Of a stretch of DNA of 6,285 nucleotides, positions 1 to 6,193 are shown in pieces (positions within the stretch are counted from its first letter, which is position 1; every line of letters starts with the position of its first letter). Location of the stretch: NCBI GenBank assembly GCA_023511475.1, contig JAIMBM010000197.1, positions 1-6,285 on the forward strand. Reading direction: 5' to 3'. The DNA is from Anaerolineae bacterium. GTDB lineage: Bacteria > Chloroflexota > Anaerolineae > SpSt-313. The notes beneath the pieces are model-generated. The model was not told where the DNA came from and did not search any database. It was given only the letters and a program-made list of their open reading frames with translations. The translations under genes and the position numbers were made by a program.

Positions 1-1
1 C

Positions 2-2470
2 CTCCTCTCGGGACCCCTCCGGGACCTCGGCGCGCCGGCCGCTGTCTGGCATTATGCGCCGCACGAGCACGGTCTGGAGCGGCTGCGGGATCTCGACGCG
101 GGTCCGCCGCCAGAGACCGTTCTGGTCGGGCTGACCTCGATTCACTGGCGCGAGGCCTGGAAGTACGGCGAGCGCGCCTTCCGCTATTCGGAGCTCGACA
201 TGGGTCACGCGATTGCTGCGGTGGCGATCGCGGCCGCCGGCCTCGGCTGGAAAGCGCGCCTGGAGGATCACATCTCCACGCGCGAGCTCAGCTGCGTGCT
301 CGGCCTTGACCGGCACGAAGGCGTCGAGCAAGAGGTTCCGGGCTGCCTGCTCGAGCTGGCCGCCGGACCCATGCCGGAAGAGGCCGCGCGGGGCCGGCCG
401 GCCGAGTGGCCCGGTTCGGCCTGGCGCGGCAAACCGAACCGGCTCAGCCCGGCTCATCACCCATGGCCGGTGATCGACGAGGTTGTCGCCGCCACCGAGA
501 GTCCCGGTCTGAGCCATCCGCGAATCCGCTTCCAGCCGATCCGCAGCGGATTCGAGCCGCGAGAGCTCTCGGCGTGGCGCCTGATCCGCCAGCGGCGCGG
601 ACGGCGAACCCTGGCCTCGGGCGCCGCTTTCGCGCTGGGCGCAGCCGCCGCTCTCCTCCCTGTGCCGGATGTGGTCAGCATCCTCTTCTACGCTGCAGCG
701 GTGGTCGCGGGCGGTTTCGATGTCGCACGCAGCGCGATCTCGGCCCTGCGCACGACGCGCAACATCGACATGAACCTGCTGATGACCATCGCCGTCATCG
801 GGGCCGCCCTGATCGGCGAGTGGAGCGAGGCAGCAGCAGTGATCGTGCTCTTCTCACTCGGGAACACCCTGGAGGCCTACACCCTTGACCGCACGCGCGA
901 CTCGGTTCGCGCGCTTATCGAGCTCGCACCACAGGAGGCCACGCTGCTACGGGACGGCCGCGAGGAGACAGTACGCGCAGAAGCCCTGCAGGCTGGCGAC
1001 CTGGTCCGCGTGCGACCGGGCGAGCGCATTCCTGCCGACGGCGAGGTGGTCGAGGGCGCCTCTGCCGTGGACCAGGCCCCCATCACGGGCGAGGCCGTGC
1101 CGGTGGACAAGGCCCCCGGCGACCCGGTATTTGCCGGGACGGTAAACGGCTATGGGGTGCTCACGGTGCGCGTCACCGATGCGCCCAGCGATTCCACACT
1201 GGCGCGCCTCGTCGGCCTGATCGAGCAGGCCCAGGCTCAGCGCGCCCCCTCGCAGCGCTTTGTGGACCGCTTCGCCCACTTCTACACCCCGGCCGTGATT
1301 GCCATCGCCGCCGGAATCGCCATCCTCCCGCCCCTGCTGACCTCCTCAGCGGCAACCCCCTGGGTCTACCGGGCGCTGGTGCTCCTGGTCATCGCCTGCC
1401 CATGCGCCCTGGTCATCTCCACGCCGGTTGCCATTGTGGCGGCGCTGGGGCGTGCGGCCCGAGAAGGGGTCCTGATCAAGGGAGGCGTGTACCTCGAGGC
1501 GGCGGGCTCGTTGCGGGCCGTGGCCTTTGACAAGACGCGCACGCTCACCCTCGGCCGCCCGGTAGTCACCGACATCCTGCCCTTCAACGGCCGCCACGAG
1601 CTGGAGGTGCTCGCTGTCGCCGCCGCGCTGGAGCGCAACTCGGAGCATCCCCTCGCGCAGGCCGTCGTGCGAGAGGCACGCCACCGGGGGCTCAGCCCCG
1701 AGCCCGCCACCGGCTTTGAGGCCTTGCCGGGCCGGGGCGCCCGCGGGCGCGTCAACGGGCGAACAGCCTTGATCGGAAGCCGGGCCCTTTTCGAGGAGTG
1801 CCTGACCATCCCGCCGGAAGTCTCCACACATCTGGAGCAACTCGAGCGACAGGGGAGGACGGTCTTTATCGTCGGGTTCTGTCCGTCCAATGGTGAAATG
1901 CCTCCCAGCGAGCTGCTCGGGGCCATTGCCGTCGCCGATCGGGTCCGCCCCGAGAGCCGGCCGGCCATCGAGGAACTCCGCGCGGCCGGGCTGCAGCACA
2001 TCGCCATGGTCACGGGCGACAACGCCACAACGGCGGAGGCCATCGCCCGGCAGGTCGGGATCGACGAGGTGCTGGCCAACCTGCTGCCGGCCCAGAAGGT
2101 CGAGGCGGTCGAGCGGCTGCTGGCCGAGCACGGCCGGGTGGCCATGGTTGGCGATGGGGTCAATGACGCGCCAGCCCTGGCCCGGGCCACCGTCGGCATC
2201 GCCATGGGCGCTGCTGGCACCGATGTTGCCCTCGAGACTGCCGATATCGCCCTGATGGGCGATGACCTCACCAAGGTCCCAGCCACGCTGCGCCTCAGCC
2301 GCCGCACCGTGGCGGTCATCTGGCAGAACATCGCCCTCTCCCTGGCCATCAAGGGAGCCTTCGTCCTGCTCGCCTCCCTGGGAGCGGCCACCCTGTGGAT
2401 GGCCGTCTTCGCCGACATGGGAACCTCGCTCATCGTCACTCTCAACGGCATGCGGCTGGCGAGAGGGTGA
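2..2470 (+). CDS. Nitroreductase-like domain fused to heavy-metal (Zn/Cd/Pb) P1B-2-type ATPase, 5' partial
   Basis: The frame is open from the window edge, so the true start lies upstream; the ATG at 200 sits inside a conserved nitroreductase motif and is unlikely to be the start. Residues are counted from base 2 (822 residues visible). Residues 1 to about 166 look like a SagB/ThcOx-type nitroreductase: WKYGERAFRY at 53-62, then LDMGH, a W-x-G-x-x-NRLSP segment and PWPVIDEV. From about residue 190 an inner-membrane P1B ATPase core follows, with four early membrane segments, the actuator TGE (362-364), the CPC metal site in TM6 (466-468), the phosphorylated Asp D510, the HP pair (549-550), TGD (671-673) and GDGVND (717-722). 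TM8 carries D805 in ADMG. CPC plus this Asp fits ATP-driven Zn2+/Cd2+/Pb2+ export (ZntA/CadA group). No HMA domain is visible; the nitroreductase part occupies its place. The phosphorylation motif is DKTRT, not DKTGT. The ATPase call is firm; whether the fusion is natural is uncertain. Confidence 0.88.
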   Translation, partial: LLSGPLRDLGAPAAVWHYAPHEHGLERLRDLDAGPPPETVLVGLTSIHWREAWKYGERAFRYSELDMGHAIAAVAIAAAGLGWKARLEDHISTRELSCVLGLDRHEGVEQEVPGCLLELAAGPMPEEAARGRPAEWPGSAWRGKPNRLSPAHHPWPVIDEVVAATESPGLSHPRIRFQPIRSGFEPRELSAWRLIRQRRGRRTLASGAAFALGAAAALLPVPDVVSILFYAAAVVAGGFDVARSAISALRTTRNIDMNLLMTIAVIGAALIGEWSEAAAVIVLFSLGNTLEAYTLDRTRDSVRALIELAPQEATLLRDGREETVRAEALQAGDLVRVRPGERIPADGEVVEGASAVDQAPITGEAVPVDKAPGDPVFAGTVNGYGVLTVRVTDAPSDSTLARLVGLIEQAQAQRAPSQRFVDRFAHFYTPAVIAIAAGIAILPPLLTSSAATPWVYRALVLLVIACPCALVISTPVAIVAALGRAAREGVLIKGGVYLEAAGSLRAVAFDKTRTLTLGRPVVTDILPFNGRHELEVLAVAAALERNSEHPLAQAVVREARHRGLSPEPATGFEALPGRGARGRVNGRTALIGSRALFEECLTIPPEVSTHLEQLERQGRTVFIVGFCPSNGEMPPSELLGAIAVADRVRPESRPAIEELRAAGLQHIAMVTGDNATTAEAIARQVGIDEVLANLLPAQKVEAVERLLAEHGRVAMVGDGVNDAPALARATVGIAMGAAGTDVALETADIALMGDDLTKVPATLRLSRRTVAVIWQNIALSLAIKGAFVLLASLGAATLWMAVFADMGTSLIVTLNGMRLARG

Positions 2471-2637
2471 GGAGGATTCAGGCAGACGAGGCTGAACGCG
2501 ATTATCGCGCGCATCCAACTCCATCACAGGCCCGGCGCCCGGAAGGCCGCAGCGGACCGAAGAGCAGTCTGTCGCGCGGCGTCTGAGGGGCCGCAACGAG
2601 TCCCGAGCAATCAATGCGAGAACGGGGAAACACCAGT
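2471..2637. other. Intergenic spacer after the ATPase gene, no gene seen
   Basis: No reading frame here looks like a real protein, and no hairpin followed by a T-run is visible, so I see no classical terminator for the ATPase gene. The one clear structure is a short perfect dyad, CGCGATTATCGCG at 2497-2509, 27 bases after the stop codon. It could be a protein-binding site or chance in GC-rich DNA. Base composition becomes less GC-rich toward the right end, ahead of the next promoter. Confidence 0.5.
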
Positions 2638-2665
2638 TTGACACGGCCAGCGTACCGCATACACT
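2638..2665 (+). promoter_or_regulatory. Sigma70-type promoter of the DUF5131 gene
   Basis: A perfect -35 hexamer TTGACA (2638-2643) is followed by a 16-base spacer and TACACT (2660-2665), which keeps the key T, A and final T of the -10 consensus. Transcription would start near 2672, giving a leader of about 25 bases before the ATG at 2696. An imperfect dyad (ACACTG at 2661-2666, CAGTTGT at 2675-2681) overlaps the -10 and the start point, where a repressor could act. Promoter position is well supported; regulation is inference. Confidence 0.65.
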
Positions 2666-2685
2666 GACATAGAACAGTTGTGCTT

Positions 2686-2692
2686 GGGGGTG
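2686..2692 (+). promoter_or_regulatory. Ribosome binding site deciding the DUF5131 start
   Basis: GGGGGTG lies 3 bases before the ATG at 2696, with the centre of the purine run about 7 bases away. It favours this ATG over an in-frame TTG at 2678, which has no comparable site and would add only six residues (MCLGVT) not typical of the family. Confidence 0.55.
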
Positions 2693-2695
2693 ACC

Positions 2696-3439
2696 ATGGC
2701 GGCCCGCACTTCCATTGAGTGGACCGAAGCAACCTGGAACCCGGTAACTGGTTGCACCAAGGTGAGCGCCGGATGCCAGCACTGCTACGCCGAGCGCATG
2801 GCGCGGCGCCTCAGGGCCATGGGCAACCCCAGATACCGCCGCGGGTTCGAAGTCACTCTCCACCCGGACCTTCTTGACCTCCCGCTCCACTGGCGACAGC
2901 CGCGTATTATCTTTGTGAACAGCATGTCGGACCTTTTCCACGAGGCAGTTTCCGTCGCGTTCATTCAATCGGTCTTCGCGACCATGGAGGCGGCCAACTG
3001 GCACGTCTTCCAGATACTCACAAAGAGAGCTGACCGGCTCTTGGAACTCGCTCGACTGTTGCCATGGCCCCCCAACGTCTGGATGGGAGTGACCGTCGAG
3101 CGCCAGGAGTGCGTGTGGAGAGTCGATCTGTTGCGGAACGTGCCAGCAGCAATACGCTTCCTGTCCTGCGAGCCCCTGTTGGGACCGGTCGTGCTCGACT
3201 TGCGTGGTATGCACTGGGTAATCGTCGGGGGCGAAAGCGGCCCCGGCGCGCGCAAGATGGACCTCGCCTGGGTCCGAGGAGTAAAGGTCCAGTGCCAGAC
3301 GGCCGGCGTGCCATTCTTCCTGAAGCAACTCGGGGGACGTATTGATAAAAGGGGAGGCGACCGCGCCCTGCTCGATGGCCAGTTGTCGAGAGAGATGCCA
3401 GTTCCGATGAATGTGTCGCGCGCCGAGGTCCCAGCCTAA
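2696..3439 (+). CDS. Phage Gp37/Gp68 family protein (DUF5131), radical-SAM-like three-Cys protein
   Basis: This 247-residue protein belongs to the Gp37/Gp68 family (PF07505), named after mycobacteriophage proteins; its biochemical role is, to my knowledge, not established. The defining three-cysteine motif is intact at the N-terminus: C20, C27 and C30 (C-x6-C-x2-C) inside WNPVTGC...GCQHCYAE. This resembles an Fe-S-binding radical SAM motif but has different spacing from the classical C-x3-C-x2-C. Further family blocks appear in order: FVNSMSDLFHE, FQILTKRADRL, VWMGVTVE, RFLSCEPLLGP, WVIVGGESGPGARKM and PFFLKQLGG, ending with a LLDGQ segment, so the protein looks full-length. It has its own promoter at 2638-2665. 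Its usual partner, TcmP, lies 244 bases beyond the stop but faces the other way, whereas the pair is commonly found side by side. GC content is lower than in flanking genes, suggesting acquisition. The family assignment is firm; a nucleic-acid or defence-related role is only a guess. Confidence 0.93.
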   Translation: MAARTSIEWTEATWNPVTGCTKVSAGCQHCYAERMARRLRAMGNPRYRRGFEVTLHPDLLDLPLHWRQPRIIFVNSMSDLFHEAVSVAFIQSVFATMEAANWHVFQILTKRADRLLELARLLPWPPNVWMGVTVERQECVWRVDLLRNVPAAIRFLSCEPLLGPVVLDLRGMHWVIVGGESGPGARKMDLAWVRGVKVQCQTAGVPFFLKQLGGRIDKRGGDRALLDGQLSREMPVPMNVSRAEVPA

Positions 3440-3683
3440 CGTGATCCACGTATCCCTTGCGGGTGCCGGGATGCGCGGGTCCAGGCGCAAAGAAGCCGAC
3501 GACTCAAGTCGCGTTGCGCGCGCTTCGCGCGCCAGAGGCGCCTGCGGCGCCAACCGTCCGCCTTCGCAGACGGGGCACGGTCCCAGTCGACACAGGTACC
3601 CCGAAGGCCCCGTACCCCCGAATTCATTCGGTGGGCTCCTCGCGTCCCATGCGCCAAATCCCGCAGAACATGGATGGGTCACA
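3440..3683. other. Convergent intergenic region with a cluster of hairpins
   Basis: This lies between the stops of the DUF5131 gene and tcmP. No convincing gene is seen on either strand. Between 3485 and 3635 it holds several consecutive inverted repeats: CGACT-CA-AGTCG (3500-3511); GCGCGCG-CTT-CGCGCGC (3516-3532); GGCGCC-TGC-GGCGCC (3537-3551); CCGTC/GACGG (3554-3573); GGTAC/GTACC (3595-3616), with a CC-TTCG-GG inner loop on the minus strand; and CCGAAT-TC-ATTCGG (3618-3631), which extends to 3615-3635 with one bulged base. An alternative stem pairs GCGCAA (3485-3490) with TTGCGC (3514-3519). None is followed by a T-run, so these are not standard intrinsic terminators, although they may still insulate the two convergent transcripts. 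A mobile-element remnant or a structured RNA are other options. Confidence 0.6.
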
Positions 3684-4541
3684 TTAGAGCGGAGTACGCC
3701 GCCCAGTTCGCACTTGCTCAAACGCCGAGAAGATATCGTTGGTTATCTTCGCGGCCGTCCCGTTGTGGCTGGCCAGGAAGAGGACGTAAAGGGGAGCATC
3801 CCTGGAGTTGCGCATAAGCACCGGATGGCTGACATGGGGAAAGACGCGTCGGACCCTCTCCGCGTACTGAGATGCCACCCGCTCCGCTCTCAGCCGCCCT
3901 CGGAAGGATCTATCGTGCGACTCGATCAAGGCTGGCTGAACGGCATACAGCTCGTCGAGCCATTCGCTGTCACCCATCACTCGTTGCAGGAGCTCGACGG
4001 TCTTAGAACTGGGGAGCTTCTCCCGCTGCAAGATACGGTTGATGCCCATCACGGAGAAATTGACGAATACGTCAAAGGTGTGAGCCTCTGCCAGAGAACA
4101 CACCGTGCTGTATTCCAGCTCGAGACCGTAGGGGTCCAGGAACACGAAGGCTCGCCGCCAGGAACCATATGTGATTTCGCGTGAGATCTGGCGCAGGATA
4201 TCGTTGGCGTCCCCGTGATAGAAGCGCATTTCCCGACCGGGGAACTCCTTCTCCACCCTCGCCCGAAGCTCCCCCAATCGCGACGACGAGCGCTCAATGA
4301 ACCGGTATTCGTCAAACGGAGGTATGCACCTCAGAGCCACAAAAGGAGACCCGTCAACGTACTCTCTCGTATCCTCATCGAGATATCGGCCGGCCCCCGC
4401 GAACGCATCGATGTAGCTATACGACCGGAGCCAGCTCTGCTTTTGCTTGGACATGATGCGCGAGTAGGCACCCAGATAGCGCTCGAGGAGCGAGAGCTTG
4501 TCACGCGACCAGGCACGGATCGGGTCTGCTTCTCCGCACAA
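3684..4541 (-). CDS. tcmP: Three-Cys-motif partner protein TcmP
   Basis: This protein of about 285 residues matches TcmP (TIGR04474 family), defined by its co-occurrence with the three-Cys Gp37/Gp68-type protein encoded just to the left. I chose the TTG at 4541 because a strong AGGAGG (4556-4551) lies 9 bases upstream; an in-frame TTG at 4583 would add 14 residues without family character. Counted from 4541, the N-terminus reads WSRDKLSLLERYLGAYSRIM, followed by YIDAFAGAG (43-51), which resembles the SAM-binding glycine loop of Rossmann methyltransferases. GDAND follows at 110-114 and VFLDPYGLE at 133-141, comparable to methyltransferase motif IV. No signal peptide or membrane segment is evident, so it is probably cytoplasmic. 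It lies 48 bases downstream of the MOSC gene on the same strand and probably shares the moaA transcript. Methyltransferase activity is inferred from motifs only; the family name is firm. Confidence 0.9.
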   Translation of the reverse strand: MCGEADPIRAWSRDKLSLLERYLGAYSRIMSKQKQSWLRSYSYIDAFAGAGRYLDEDTREYVDGSPFVALRCIPPFDEYRFIERSSSRLGELRARVEKEFPGREMRFYHGDANDILRQISREITYGSWRRAFVFLDPYGLELEYSTVCSLAEAHTFDVFVNFSVMGINRILQREKLPSSKTVELLQRVMGDSEWLDELYAVQPALIESHDRSFRGRLRAERVASQYAERVRRVFPHVSHPVLMRNSRDAPLYVLFLASHNGTAAKITNDIFSAFEQVRTGRRTPL

Positions 4542-4550
4542 CCGTCCTCG

Positions 4551-4573
4551 CCTCCTTTGTAGCCCGCAGGGCT
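4551..4573 (-). promoter_or_regulatory. tcmP ribosome binding site preceded by a small hairpin
   Basis: On the minus strand a perfect stem AGCCC-TGC-GGGCT (4573-4561) is followed four bases later by AGGAGG (4556-4551), the best Shine-Dalgarno match seen here, 9 bases from the TTG start. The hairpin has no T-run after it, so it is more likely to influence mRNA processing or translation between the MOSC and tcmP cistrons than to end transcription. Its function is inference. Confidence 0.5.
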
Positions 4574-4589
4574 CTCTCCGCAACTCGAA

Positions 4590-5039
4590 TCAGGCTTCTT
4601 CCTCCAGCACCTCGACCTCATCGCCGACCCTGACCTCGCCGGGCTCGACGATCCTCACAAAGATGCCCTCGCGCGGCATCACACAGTCGCCCGCCTGGTA
4701 GTAGATGGCACAGCGGTCGTGGCAGATCTTGCCGATCTGCGTCACCTCGACGAGGGCGGTGCCGAGGCGCAGGCGCGTGCCGACGGGCAGCGTGTGCAGC
4801 TCGATCCCCCGCGTGGTGATGTTCTCCGCAAAGCTGCCCGCACGCACGTTCAGCCCCTTCGCGCGCATCTTCTCGATGGATTCCCAGGCCAGCAGGCTCA
4901 CCTGCCGGTGCCACGGCCCGGCGTGTGCGTCGCCGACCAGCCCCCAGTCGATGCGAAGCTGGCCATGCCCGACATCCCGCTTCGGCGTGCCCTTGCGCTC
5001 GCTGGTACACACCGCAACAACTGTTCCCCTAGTTCCCAT
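4590..5039 (-). CDS. Small MOSC-domain protein (molybdenum cofactor sulfurase C-terminal-like)
   Basis: This 149-residue protein is a stand-alone MOSC domain. MOSC domains occur at the C-terminus of Moco sulfurases and in small proteins thought to bind or transfer sulfur or the molybdenum cofactor. Visible family blocks are GLVGDAHAGPWHRQVSLL (33-50), GSFAENITT (68-76), LPVGTRLRLG and the cysteine block IGKICHDRCAIYYQAGDCVMP. The last contains C106, C110 and C119, and one of these is probably the conserved MOSC cysteine. The acidic C-terminus closes with GDEVEVLEEEA. The ATG at 5039 is supported by AAGAGGA ending about 8 bases upstream. It lies 79 bases downstream of moaA on the same strand, and small MOSC proteins of this type are often found among Moco genes (moaA, moaC, mog), so it probably serves that pathway. 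The domain is certain; substrate and partner are not known. No promoter of its own is seen. Confidence 0.92.
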   Translation of the reverse strand: MGTRGTVVAVCTSERKGTPKRDVGHGQLRIDWGLVGDAHAGPWHRQVSLLAWESIEKMRAKGLNVRAGSFAENITTRGIELHTLPVGTRLRLGTALVEVTQIGKICHDRCAIYYQAGDCVMPREGIFVRIVEPGEVRVGDEVEVLEEEA

Positions 5040-5118
5040 AGTCGCATCCTCTTGCCATTGGGTCTCGCTGTCTGCCCGGCAAGGGGCAGCTCCTGCCGCG
5101 GCTCTGTCCTGTTGCCCT
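5040..5118 (-). other. moaA-MOSC intercistronic spacer
   Basis: These 79 bases hold the MOSC ribosome site (AAGAGGA, about 5055-5047) and a short perfect stem, GGCAG-CTC-CTGCC at 5085-5097. A competing TGCC/GGCA pairing is also possible. No T-run follows on the minus strand, so transcription from moaA can plausibly continue into the MOSC gene. Nothing here is long enough for a Moco riboswitch. Confidence 0.4.
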
Positions 5119-6105
5119 TCATCCGCCGATCCGCGACATGGGCGTGGCCCCCGGCCCCCTCGTCACTGCGCCGAGGCGGTGACCGGACGGCTTGGCCCCG
5201 ATCGCCTGCACGACCAGAGCGCGCAGCGCCTCGTCGCTCGCCCCCGAGCGCAGGGCGCTGCGCACATCAACCCCCTGCTCCGACATCAGACAGGGCAGGA
5301 GTTGACCGTCGGCGGTGAGGCGGAGCCGATTGCAGCGGAAGCAAAAGTGCTCCGAGATCGGGCTGATGAATCCAATGGTGCCAGAAGCCCCGTCAATCTG
5401 ATAGTAGCGCGCGGGCCCAGCCCCCTGACCGTCGACGGCACGCAGCCGGCCAAAATGCGCCTCAATTCGCTGGCGGATCTCCTCGGACGGAACATAGCCA
5501 TCGCTGGCCCAGCGAGGGTCCGGCGCAAGGGGCATGACCTCGATAAAGCGCACGTTCCAGCCGGGCGAGACGGTCCTGGCGGCAAAGTCCAGCGTCTCGT
5601 CGTCGTTGAGGCCGCGGATCACCACGACGTTGATCTTCACCGGCCTCAGACCGGCCCGCTCGGCGGCAGCGATGCCCTCGAGCACGTCCTCGAGCCGGCC
5701 CCGGCGCGTCATGGCCTGAAACCGGTCGGGGCGGAGCGAGTCCAGGCTGATGTTTACCCGCCGCAGGCCGGCCCCCGCCAGCCGGTCGGCCATCCCTGCA
5801 AGGAGGATGCCGTTCGTGGTCATCGAGAGGTCCTCGACGCCCGGGATGGCTGCAAGCAGCTCGATCAGCCGTTCCAGGCCCTTGCGCACGAGGGGCTCGC
5901 CTCCTGTGATGCGGAGCTTGCTCAGGCCGAGCCCTACGATCACGCGCGCAAGGCGGGCGATCTCCTCATAGCTCAGAATCTGCTCATGTTCGAGCTGCGG
6001 CACGCCCTCCTCGGGCATGCAGTAGATGCAGCGCAGGTTGCACCGATCGGTCACCGAGATACGCAGGTACTCGATCGGGCGGTTGAAGGCGTCGCAGTAC
6101 GGCAT
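5119..6105 (-). CDS. moaA: GTP 3',8-cyclase MoaA (molybdenum cofactor biosynthesis)
   Basis: MoaA is a cytoplasmic radical SAM enzyme that converts GTP to 3',8-cyclo-GTP, the first step of molybdopterin synthesis, which MoaC completes to cyclic pyranopterin monophosphate. All hallmarks are visible in the 328 residues. The N-terminal SAM-cluster cysteines are C22, C26 and C29 in TDRCNLRCIYC. The SAM-contacting GGEP is at 68-71. The C-terminal GTP-binding cluster ligands are C255, C258 and C272 (C-x2-C-x13-C). The protein ends in the functionally important Gly-Gly (SRIGG). Length matches the E. coli enzyme closely. I chose the ATG at 6105 because GGAAGGGA lies about 9 bases upstream and family members begin just before the F-x-R-x-I-x-YLR block. 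An ATG at 6129 abuts its GGGAGG with no spacing, and a TTG at 6144 falls inside a hairpin. A strong promoter lies at 6165-6193. A MOSC gene follows on the same strand. Confidence 0.97.
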   Translation of the reverse strand: MPYCDAFNRPIEYLRISVTDRCNLRCIYCMPEEGVPQLEHEQILSYEEIARLARVIVGLGLSKLRITGGEPLVRKGLERLIELLAAIPGVEDLSMTTNGILLAGMADRLAGAGLRRVNISLDSLRPDRFQAMTRRGRLEDVLEGIAAAERAGLRPVKINVVVIRGLNDDETLDFAARTVSPGWNVRFIEVMPLAPDPRWASDGYVPSEEIRQRIEAHFGRLRAVDGQGAGPARYYQIDGASGTIGFISPISEHFCFRCNRLRLTADGQLLPCLMSEQGVDVRSALRSGASDEALRALVVQAIGAKPSGHRLGAVTRGPGATPMSRIGG

Positions 6106-6133
6106 CGGCCCCGATCCCTTCCAGGTCATCCTC

Positions 6134-6154
6134 CCGCGCTGCAAGGCAGCGCGG
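6134..6154 (-). promoter_or_regulatory. Perfect hairpin in the moaA 5' leader
   Basis: A perfect 9-bp stem with a three-base loop (minus strand CCGCGCTGC-CTT-GCAGCGCGG) begins only a few bases after the predicted transcription start near 6158. Its 3' arm runs straight into GGGAGG (6135-6130). It could protect the 5' end of the mRNA or modulate ribosome access. It is much shorter than a Moco riboswitch, so I do not call one. Confidence 0.55.
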
Positions 6155-6164
6155 CCGCCTCTTG

Positions 6165-6193
6165 ATTATAGGCGCGCGGGGCTATCGTGACAA
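6165..6193 (-). promoter_or_regulatory. Sigma70-type promoter of the moaA-MOSC-tcmP unit
   Basis: On the minus strand TTGTCA (6193-6188) and a perfect TATAAT (6170-6165) are separated by exactly 17 bases. This is one mismatch from full consensus in the -35 and none in the -10. Transcription would start near 6158, about 52 bases before the moaA ATG. A small dyad, AACCG-AC-CGGTT (6192-6203), touches the -35 and might be an operator. Confidence 0.75.

Noticed and set aside
200..202. ATG at 200 as the start of the ATPase gene, with GGAG just upstream
   Set aside because: The frame is open to the window edge, and the residues before this ATG (including WKYGERAFRY) continue the conserved nitroreductase domain, so the gene starts further left.
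1346..3721. Very long open frame (791 codons) on the minus strand across the ATPase and DUF5131 genes
   Set aside because: It is antisense to two genes with clear family motifs, its translation is low-complexity and shows no recognisable domain, and such frames are common opposite GC-rich genes.
3411..4184. Plus-strand open frame running through the convergent gap into tcmP
   Set aside because: It crosses the hairpin-rich gap and is antisense to tcmP. The translation has no recognisable motif and no good ribosome site was seen.
2474..4594. Possible direct repeats flanking the acquired segment (TCAGGC near 2477-2482 and near 4589-4594)
   Set aside because: Only six bases match, which is expected by chance; there is no integrase or transposase, and the surrounding bases differ.
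6106..6158. Moco riboswitch in the moaA leader
   Set aside because: The leader is only about 52 bases with one simple hairpin, far shorter than the multi-stem Moco aptamer.
4705..6165. Long plus-strand open frame (486 codons) opposite MOSC and moaA
   Set aside because: It is a shadow of moaA and the MOSC gene, both confirmed by catalytic motifs; no family features are seen in the translation.
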